Shown here in pieces: positions 57,308 through 64,000 of a stretch of DNA of 64,000 bases. The position numbers and the translations under genes were made by a program. Within the stretch, counting starts at the first letter, position 1; every line of letters begins with the position of its first letter. The DNA is from Luidia sarsii (Eukaryota; Echinodermata; Asteroidea; Paxillosida; Luidiidae), in assembly GCA_949987565.1 (NCBI GenBank), contig OX465111.1, positions 6,109,921 through 6,173,920 of the forward strand. Reading direction: 5' to 3'. Under the pieces are notes generated by a model. The model worked only from the letters and a program-made list of their open reading frames with translations, was not told the DNA's origin and searched no databases.

Positions 57308-57795
57308 TCGTACTTTCAGTGTCAGTTGTCAACATGCAATGCGGCAAGCTGGTACACAGCTGCATGTAGTGTGCACGTACGTAATGTACACAATGTACGT
57401 GTGCACGTGCATGTGTGCAGTACATGTATGTACATGTACACATGTACAGGTATGTACTGTACAGTAGGCCTACATGACTGTACATTGTACATGTATGCAT
57501 AGAGGTTTTACCGTTGCAGAGTCCATCGGATTTCGCGCGTCATGGCCGTGCTAATGTTCTACTGCGCATGACTACTGACCTATGTGAATAACCTTTGGAG
57601 AGCGCTTCCGCTGCTCCACGCGCGATCAACGCGGGATCAGGATCAAGTGTAAACGCAGCACTGGATCAGATCCTCCGTGACCGCAGGATCTGATCCTCCT
57701 CGCGGGATCAGGTGTAAACGCACTGTATGACAATGAGGTACCCGGATGTGCCCCCTACTGCGTGCACTCTGTGTACACACGCGAGCTAAACGACG

Positions 57796-57985
57796 ATGTA
57801 CTGCCAGGCTTTTGGTAGTAAAAATGCCAGTGGGAAAAAGCTGGAAAACACTTTCCATGAAATTCCCAACAAGGACAAGAAACCTGAGTTACTTAAGAAG
57901 TGGGCTGCAGCCATCAAAGTTGAGAAATTTCAGTCCCTGCAAGAATGTTTACTTATATTATTCTCCAATGCACATTCTGCCTAGT
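57796..57985 (+). pseudogene. THAP zinc-finger domain, frameshifted and missing zinc ligands
   Basis: The ATG at 57,796 starts a frame with the N-terminal half of a THAP domain: Cys3, then AFGSKNASGKK, TFHEIP (the conserved FHxxP, Pro24) and KKW at Trp36, the position of the invariant Trp. AAIKVEKFQ follows. The second Cys of the usual pair is Ser8. After about 57,925 homology continues only in the +1 frame (SPCKNVYLYYSPMHI), resembling the P-x-K-N-x-Y-x-C-S-x-H-F block with its Cys replaced by Tyr. One frameshift and two lost ligands mean it cannot form the normal C2CH site. THAP domains bind DNA in cellular factors and in P and Kolobok transposases. Position inside the TTAA-type inverted repeats favours a transposase relic. 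Confidence 0.65.
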
Positions 57986-58148
57986 CTTTCGCGCAGACTG
58001 CATCAGTGAATACTGCAGGAATCAGTTTTATTTCTTTATTTTAATTTCTTTCTTTAAATATAAATTAATTTAAGAAATATAAGTATGTTTGTAATATTTT
58101 TGGGGTTTAGATTTCTGAATGACTTTGTGAAAGGATTGAACAAGCGTA

Positions 58149-58588
58149 ATAAACCCTTTTGACATTCGCAAAACAATATGGGTATAGATGATATTTTTTT
58201 CACACAACTCTATGGTGAAGCACATAAAACGTGAATTATTTAATCTTTTCTCAAAAACCAGATGGAGTACAGAAATGAAACTCAGACAGAATTTTCATCT
58301 AGATACCAGGAACAAATTTCGGCGCGTGCATGCAGCTAGCGGCACGCCATGCATGCATTGTGATTGTCATCCAGTCACTGATTTCTTCAAAACTACCCAC
58401 TCAACCTTCCGACAAACAAATATATTTTGTTGCTGGTATCTCAACAAAAATTCTGTGTGAGTTTCGTTTTTGAGAAAAAAAGTCAACATTTCACGGACTT
58501 ACGTGCTTCGCCAGAGTTGTGTGATAAAAATAAGGCCAGTTTGTCATCTATACCCATGATGCTTTGCGAACATCGAAAAAGGTTTATT
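58149..58588. mobile_element. Foldback element nested in the THAP-bearing element
   Basis: Left arm 58,149 to about 58,315 and right arm about 58,435-58,588 are inverted copies: AATAAACC(C/T)TTTT, ATTCGCAAA / GTTCGCAAA, ATGGGTATAGATGA, TCACACAACTCT, GAAGCAC and GAAACTCA(G/C)ACAGAATTTT. The centre (about 58,320-58,430) is rich in GCATGC words. Open frames of 90 and 65 codons inside are not genes. Confidence 0.75.
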
Positions 58589-58819
58589 GATCAATCAGAC
58601 GCGGTTGCCGTAAATCTGTCGTGACATCACACCCCCAGCAAACAACGATGGCACCTTCGAAAAGATGGCTACGTACAGGAACGCAAATTTGACCTACAAT
58701 TCCATGAATTTTATCTCTTTATGAAAATTGTACATGAGTGACTCATAGGTAATAGTAGGTTGTTTTTAATATCCAATCAGATAGCTAACTTTATTTCTTG
58801 GGTTGAATTCCCCTTTTAA

Positions 58820-61790
58820 GGGGAAGGGAGAAGGGAAGGAAGAGGGAGAGTAAGAGAAGAGGTGGAAGAGGAGGGAAAGAGGGAGGAGGAAGTAAGAGAA
58901 AAAGGGAGGAGTAAGAGAGGGAAAGGGGAGGGAAGAAAGGGAGAGGGAAGGGAAAGGGGAATGGAAAGGGGAAAGGGGAAAGGGGGAGGGGAAAAAGACA
59001 GGGGAAAGGGAGAGGTGAGAAGGGAGGGGATAGGGAAAGGGAGGAGGAATAGAGGATGGAAATGAGCAGAATGAAGAGGAGAGGGAGCAGGGAGGGGGAA
59101 GGGAGAGTAAAGGTGAAGGGAGAGAGGGGGTAAGGGGAGGAGGAAGACAGAAGGAGGATCAAGAGAGTGAATGAGGGGGACGGAAAATGGTAAGGGGGAA
59201 GTGAGAGGTGAGAGGGGAGGAGGAAGGGGGAGTAGGAGGAAGGGAAGAGTAGGAGGAGGGGGAGAGGATCGAGGAGGAAGGGGAGAGGAGGGAAATAGTT
59301 GAGAAGAGGTATTGGCAGAGAAGAGAAAGAGAATTGGAATGGATACAGATGCAGATAAGGGAATTAAGAGAATGGGGTGAGAGAAGGGGCAAAATGGAGG
59401 GGGGAGGAGGAGGAAGGGGAGAGTAGGAGGAAGGGGAGAGTAGGAGGAAGGGGAGAGTAGGAGGAAGGGAAGAGTAGAAGGAAGGGGAGAGGAAGATGAA
59501 GGGGAGTGTAGGAGGAAGGGGGGAGTAGGAGGAAGGGGAGAGGAGGAGGAAGGGGAGAGTATAAGGAAGGGGAGAGGAGGAGGAAGGGGGAGGAGGAGGA
59601 AGGGGGAGGAGGAGGAAGGGGAGAGTAGGAGGAAGGGGAGAGTAGGAGGAAGGGGAGAGTAGGAGGAAGGGGAGAGTAGGAGGAAGGGGGAGTAGAAGGA
59701 AGGGGAGAGTAGGAGGAAGGGAGAGGAGGAGGGAGGGAGAGGAGGAAGGGGGAGTAGGAAGAAGAGGAGAGGAGGAGGAAGGGGAGAGGAGGAGGAGGAA
59801 GGGGAGAGGAGGAATTGGAGAGTAGGAGGAAGGGGAGAGGAGGAGGAAGGGGAGAGGAGGAGGAGGAAGGGGAGAGGAGGAGGAATTGGAGAGTAGGAGG
59901 AAGGGGAGAGGAGGAGGAAGGGGGGAGGAGGAAGGGGACAGTACTGGGGAAGGGGGAGGAGGAAGAAAGGGGAGAGGAGGATAGGGAGAGTAGAAGGAAG
60001 GGGAGAGTAGGAAAAAGAGGAGAGGAGGAGGAAGGGGAGAGGAGGAGGAAGGGGAGAGGAGGAGGAATTGGAGAGTAGGAGGAAGGGGAGAGGAGGAGGA
60101 AGGGAGAGGAGAAGGAAGGGGAGAGGAGGAGGAAGGGGAGAGTAGAAGGAAGGGGAGAGTAGGAAAAAGAGGAGAGGAGGAGGAAGGGGAGAGGAGGAGG
60201 AAGGGGAGAGGAGGAGGAAGGGGAGACTAGAGGAGGAGGAATTGGAGAGTAGAAGGAAGGGGAGAGGAGGAGGAAGGGGAGAGGAGGAGGAAGGGGAGAG
60301 TATGAGGAAGGGGACAGTACTGGGGAAGGGGGAGGAGGAAGAAAGGGGAGAGGAGGATGGGGAGAGTTGGAGGAAGGGGAGAGTAGGAGGAAGGGGAGTG
60401 GAGGGGAAGGGGACATAAGGGGGAAGGGGGAGGAGGAGGAAGGGGGAGGATCCGGAGGAGGAAGGGGGAGGAGAAAGGGGGAGGAGGAAGGGGAGAGTAG
60501 GATGAAAGGGAGAGTGGGAGGAAGGGGAGAGGAGGAGGAAGGGGAGGAGGAGGAGGAGGATTGGAGAGTAGGAGGAAGGGAAGAGTAGGAGGAAGGGGAG
60601 AGTAGAAGGAAGGGAGAGTAGGAAGAAGGGGAGAGTAAGGCGAAAGGGAGAGGAGGAGGAAGGGGACAGTAGGAAGAAGAGGAGAGTAGGAGGAAGGGGA
60701 AATGAGGAGGAATTGTAGAGTAGGAGGAAGGGGAGAGGAGGAGGAAGGGGGAGGAGGAGGAAGGGGAGAGTGGGATGAAAGGGAGAGTGGGAAGAAGGGG
60801 AGAGTAGGAGGAAGGGGAGAGTAGGAGGAAGGGAAGAGTAGGAGGAAGGGGAGAGTAGAAGGAAGGGGAGAGTAGGAAGAAGGGGAGAGTAAGACGAAAG
60901 GGAGAGGAGGAGTAAGGGGAAAGTAGGAAGAAGAGGAGAGTAGGAGGAAGGGGAGAGGAGGAGGAAGGGGGAGTAGGAGGAAGGGGAGAGTAGGAGGAAG
61001 GGAAGAGTAGGAGGAAGGGGAGAGTAGAAGGAAGGGGGAGTAGGAAGAAGGGGAGAGTAAGACGAAAGGGAGAGGAGTAAGGGGAAAGTAGGAAGAAGAG
61101 GAGAGTAGGAGGAAGGGGAGAGGAGGAGGAATTGGAGAGTAGGAGGAAGGGGAGAGGAGGAGGAAGGGGGAGGAGGAGGAAGGGGGGAGGAGGAAGGGGC
61201 GAGTAGGATGAAAGGGAGAGTGGGAAGAAGGGGAGAGTAGGAGGATTGGGAGAGGAGAAAGGGGCGAGGAGGAGAAAGGGGCGAGGAGGAGGAAGGGGGA
61301 GGAGGAGAGAGTAGGAGGAGGGTGAGAGTAGGAGGAAGGGGAGAGTAGAAGGAAGGGGAGAGTAGAAGGAAGGGGAGAGTAGAAGGAAGGGGAGAGTAGG
61401 AAGAAGGGGAGAGTAAGAGGAAAGGGAGAGGAGGAAGGGGACACTAGGAAGAAAGGGAGAGTAGGAGGAAGGGGAGAGTAGGAAGAAGGGGAGAGTAGGA
61501 AGAAGGGGAGAGTAGGAAGAAGGGGAGTAAGAGGAAAGGGAGAGGAGGAAGGGGACACTAGGAAGAAAAGGAGAGTAGGAGGAAGGGGAGAGTAGGAAGA
61601 AGGGGAGAGTAGGAGGAAGGGGAGAGTAGGAGGAAGGGGAGAGGAGGAGGAAGAGGAGAGTAGGAGGAAGGGGAGAGGAGGGGAAAAGTTGAGAAGAGGT
61701 AAGGGCAGAAAAGAGAAAGAGAATTGGAGTGGATACAGATGTAGAGAAGGGGATTAAGAGAATGAGGTGAGAGAAGGGGCGATATGGAGT
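58820..61790. repeat. Long polypurine tract with 17-bp GTAGGAGGAAGGGGAGA units
   Basis: The + strand is almost pure A and G for about 3 kb. From about 59,400 the usual word is GTAGGAGGAAGGGGAGA (17 bp) with AGGAGGAAGG(G)GGAG variants and higher-order recurrence; for example, blocks near 60,740-60,960 and 60,970-61,110 have similar order. Short non-purine islands near 59,310-59,375 and 61,690-61,775 (GAATTGGAATGGATACAGAT and GAATTGGAGTGGATACAGAT) match each other, showing a segmental duplication of about 2.4 kb. Frames of up to 443 codons are artefacts. Confidence 0.93.
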
Positions 61791-61794
61791 GGGA

Positions 61795-62345
61795 TGGGGA
61801 GGAGGGAGAGGAGGGAGAGGAGGGAGAGGAGGAGGGGGAGAAGGAGGGAGAGGAGGAGAGAGAGGAGGAGGGAGAGGAGGAGAGAGAGGAGGAGAGAGAG
61901 GAGGAGGGAGAGGAGGAGGGAGAGGAGGAGAGAGAGGAGGGAGAAGAGCAGGGAGAGGAGAAGGGAGAGGAGGAGGGACAGAAGGGAGAGGAGGAGGGAG
62001 AGGAGGAGGGAGAGGAGGAGGGAGAGGAGGAGGGAGAGGAGGAGGGAGAGGAGGAGGGAGAGGAGGAGGGAGAGGAGGAGGGAGAGGAGGAGGGAGAGGA
62101 GGAGGGAGAGGAGGAGGGAGAGGAGGAGGGAGAGGAGGAGGGAGAGGAGGAGGGAGAGGAGGGAGAGGAGAAGAGAGAGGAGGAGGGAGAGGAGGGAGAG
62201 GAGGAGGGAGAGGAGGAGGGAGAGGAGGAGGGAGAGGAGGAGGGAGAGGAGGAGAAAGAAGAGGAGGGAGAGGAGGAGTAGAGGAGGAGGAGAGGAGGAG
62301 GGAGAGGAGGGGGAGAGGAGGAGGGAGAGGAGGAGGGAGGATGAG
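61795..62345. repeat. 12-bp polypurine array, GGAGGAGGGAGA
   Basis: About 40 copies of a 12-mer (GGAGGAGGGAGA) and a shortened GGAGGGAGA form run without interruption. The complement reads SSPSSSPSSSPS and similar in all frames, an artefact. Confidence 0.95.
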
Positions 62346-62668
62346 AAGGACGATAAAAAGAAGGGGAGGGGAGACACAGAAGGAAAAGGTGGATTAGGGA
62401 CAGGGGGGTGAGGAAGAGGGTGAGGCCAACAAAAATAATAGTTCTGTTTCCAGTTACCTGACCGACGCTATTTTTAGCCTGCAACCCTATTTTTTTTATC
62501 AGGAAAAAATTATGATCAAAATTCAATGTATAATTAAGGCTTGACCACATGCAGATGCCTCCACATGATTGTACACACACAAAATGGCAAAAGAAAATTC
62601 TTTACCTACCTACCCTATTTTGAAACGCCATGTAATCGGAAGCAGAACTTTTTTTGTTTTTGCCTAAG

Positions 62669-62799
62669 GAAGAGGAGTACGAGGAAGAGGAGTATGAGGA
62701 AGAGGATGAGGATGAGGAAGAGGATGAGGAAGAGGAGGGTGAGGGACCGGAGGAAGAGGATGAGGAGGATGAGGGAGAAGTATAACGAAAAAGACAAAG
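62669..62799 (+). CDS. Candidate exon encoding an acidic tail (or low-complexity artefact)
   Basis: A long T-rich tract (CTTTTTTTGTTTTTGCCTAAG) provides a strong acceptor and AAAG|GTGAGT a strong donor. In the frame starting at the first base the segment encodes 38 residues, nearly all Glu and Asp with two Tyr (EEEYEEEEYEEEDEDEEEDE, then GEGPEEEDEEDEGEV), then TAA at 62,783. Acidic C-terminal tails of this kind occur in many chromatin proteins. Another frame is open and Arg/Lys-rich through the donor. Because GA-rich repeats surround the site, the coding look may be accidental; the splice signals are the best evidence. Confidence 0.3.
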
Positions 62800-63545
62800 G
62801 TGAGTGGAGGAGGACAAGGAAAGGGGGAGTGGAGGAAGAAGAAAGGAAAGGCATAGGAAAAGGAAGAGAACAGAAGGAGAGGAGGAAGAAAACCAGAAGG
62901 AAAAGAATGGATGCAGAAGGGAGGGGAAGAGGAAGAGAAGCAGGAAGGAATAAAAGCCATTCCAAATGCAACAAAGATAGAGGCAATCTACAAGCAAGAA
63001 ACAATCATTATGAATCCAAGGGTAGATTTTGCAAACCCTTACAATCCATCATAACTTCTCTTCTACCTGGCGACCATAGAGTAATCCACTTTTGGATGTC
63101 CAAAACAGTGTTATGAATGGTCCAATAGTCTTCACTCTTCACTCACACACTAATTTTTGCATTGTTTTTCATAGATTTTACCGTCATGAAGTTTGAACAT
63201 AATAAGCTGTAGAATTATTGTGTAACTTTCAAGAGTTAAATGGTTGATTACTGCAACTTTCAGGACCACGTTTTCTTCTCTTACAAGAAATGGGAAAGAT
63301 ACAATGTAGGGCAACAATTATGCCTGCATGCAGTGACATTCTTATCTCACAAACAAAACTGCATTCTATCTGCATGATAGAAAATAAGCATTTTAAAAAA
63401 ACTCACCTAGCACAGCCAGCCTATAGAGCTCCACAGTATCAAATTCATCTTCAGGGAAAATTTGAGGAATTCAACCCAAAACTGGGGAACTCAACCCGTT
63501 AGTTGGGACAGCTCGACGAAGTGGCACCAATGGTCCACAAATTCA
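62800..63545. other. GA-rich then unique spacer, no gene recognised
   Basis: Purine richness fades by about 62,960, followed by ordinary AT-rich DNA. At about 63,471 the phrase GAATTCAACCCAAA, and slightly later GGGGAACTCAACCCGTTAG, resemble the transposon end at 56,399 and the phrase at 55,260-55,295. They mark the start of the third satellite block. Confidence 0.45.
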
Positions 63546-63549
63546 ACAT

Positions 63550-64000
63550 GGCATGAGAGACATGAAGACTGTACATGGTGTGCAAAATAGAGGCCATGGT
63601 GAGAAACGGGCTTGCCATGGTGAGACAGAGGCTGTCCATGATGAGAGACATGACGGCTGTCCATGGTGAGATACACGAAGGCTGTCCATGGTGAGAGACA
63701 CAAAGGCTGTCCATGGTGAGAGACATGACGGCAGTCCATGGTGAGATACACGAAGGCTGTCCATGGTGAGAGACACAAAGGCTGTCCATGGTGAGAGACA
63801 TGACGGCTGTCCATGGTGAGAGACACACAGGCTGTCCATGGTGAGAGACACGAAGGCTGTCCATGGTGAGAGACACAAAGGCTGAGCATGGTGAGAGACA
63901 CGAAGGCTGTCCATGGTGAGAGACACAAAGGCTGTCCATGGTGAGAGACACGAAGGCTGTCCATGGTGAGAGACACAAAGGCTGTCCATGGTGAGAGACA
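63550..64000. repeat. 25-bp satellite, GGCTGTCCATGGTGAGAGAC type, block 3
   Basis: Same unit as the blocks at 51,455 and 55,330, very regular in the last 300 bp and cut by the window end. Units alternate ACAAA, ACGAA and ATGAC endings, giving a partial 50-bp super-period. Confidence 0.95.

Larger units (their letters stand above)
56602..57722. mobile_element. Inner inverted-repeat element carrying a Myb/SANT-like relic
   Basis: The left end reads TGCGTTTACACTGGATCCCG (56,603 on) and the right end is its complement up to 57,722. GAGGAGGATCAGATCC is shared by both arms. AAGTGTAAACGC recurs inside near 56,672, 56,781 and 57,649, so the ends are built of repeated sub-terminal motifs rich in GGATCAGATCC. 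The flanks CTGTATGACTATGA (56,588-56,601) and CTGTATGACAATGA (57,723-57,736) look like a 14-bp duplication with one difference, which is unusually long for a DNA transposon. It sits inside the larger element. Myb/SANT-like proteins accompany PIF/Harbinger transposases, but the 3-bp duplication of that group is not seen. Confidence 0.6.
56394..58815. mobile_element. Decayed DNA transposon with long TIRs, Kolobok-like
   Basis: Left arm 56,394-56,543 and right arm 58,654-58,815 are inverted copies with scattered differences. They share GGGAAT(G/T)CAACCCAAG, AAATAAAGTT, CCTATGAGTCACTCA, CATAAAGAGA and GTACGTAGCCATCTTTTCGAA. The right border is followed by TTAA (58,816-58,819) and the left is preceded by TTAG (56,390-56,393), consistent with a TTAA duplication with one change. 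A decayed THAP domain lies inside. THAP plus TTAA is the known pairing in the Kolobok superfamily; P elements also carry THAP but duplicate 7-8 bp. Its 2.4 kb include two inserted elements, so the original was short and non-autonomous or deleted. The superfamily call is an inference. Confidence 0.6.

Noticed and set aside
61784..62281. Poly-Glu/Gly frame of 165 codons
   Set aside because: Translation of the GGAGGAGGGAGA array; all six frames are low-complexity and open.
63550..64000. CRISPR-like regular short repeats
   Set aside because: The 25-bp units are contiguous with no unique spacers, and the DNA is eukaryotic.

Overview
This window is animal (eukaryotic) DNA made almost entirely of repeats, and I find no complete protein-coding gene in it. 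Candidate spliced exons, tRNA-derived short elements, TA- and TTAA-flanked miniature DNA transposons and remnants of THAP and Myb/SANT-like transposon proteins indicate a metazoan. The many ACATGTAC runs and TAGGCCTA words suggest a marine invertebrate deuterostome such as an echinoderm. That last step is a weak guess from word usage; the species cannot be named.

Layout, left to right. 1-8,060: a 66-bp satellite of about 122 units, open on both strands and cut by the window edge, with a higher-order duplication. 8,090-12,330: about four tandem copies of a 955-bp AT-rich unit. 12,340-19,050: mostly single-copy DNA with a CpG-rich stretch, two small inverted-repeat transposons (one TTAA-flanked, piggyBac-like), one good candidate exon (16,397-16,522) and a possible promoter near 18,471. 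19,480-25,970: a near-perfect 44-bp hairpin followed by four diverged copies of a module, each with an exon-like segment between splice-like signals and each ending in a polypyrimidine tract. 25,975-42,355: about 16 kb of pyrimidine-rich arrays whose periods are nearly all multiples of 12 bp, including a 1,816-bp higher-order repeat and seven copies of a spacer with a CTCF-core-like word.

42,360-51,440: AT-rich DNA with three tRNA-like repeat families, a TA-flanked pogo/Tigger-type miniature element and several minisatellites. 51,450-64,000: three blocks of a 25-bp CCATGG satellite, long polypurine tracts, a 367-bp inverted-repeat element, a few candidate exons, and a nested transposon at 56,394-58,815. 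That nest has long terminal inverted repeats and a TTAA/TTAG border, and it carries a decayed THAP domain plus an inner element with a decayed Myb/SANT-like domain.

The + strand is strongly pyrimidine-rich from 20 to 42 kb and strongly purine-rich from 52.8 to 62.4 kb. Almost every long open frame in the window results from repeat periods divisible by three and should not be read as a gene. No genes can be shown to work together. The most informative objects are the nested transposon, the exon-like modules and the hierarchical 12-bp-based arrays.
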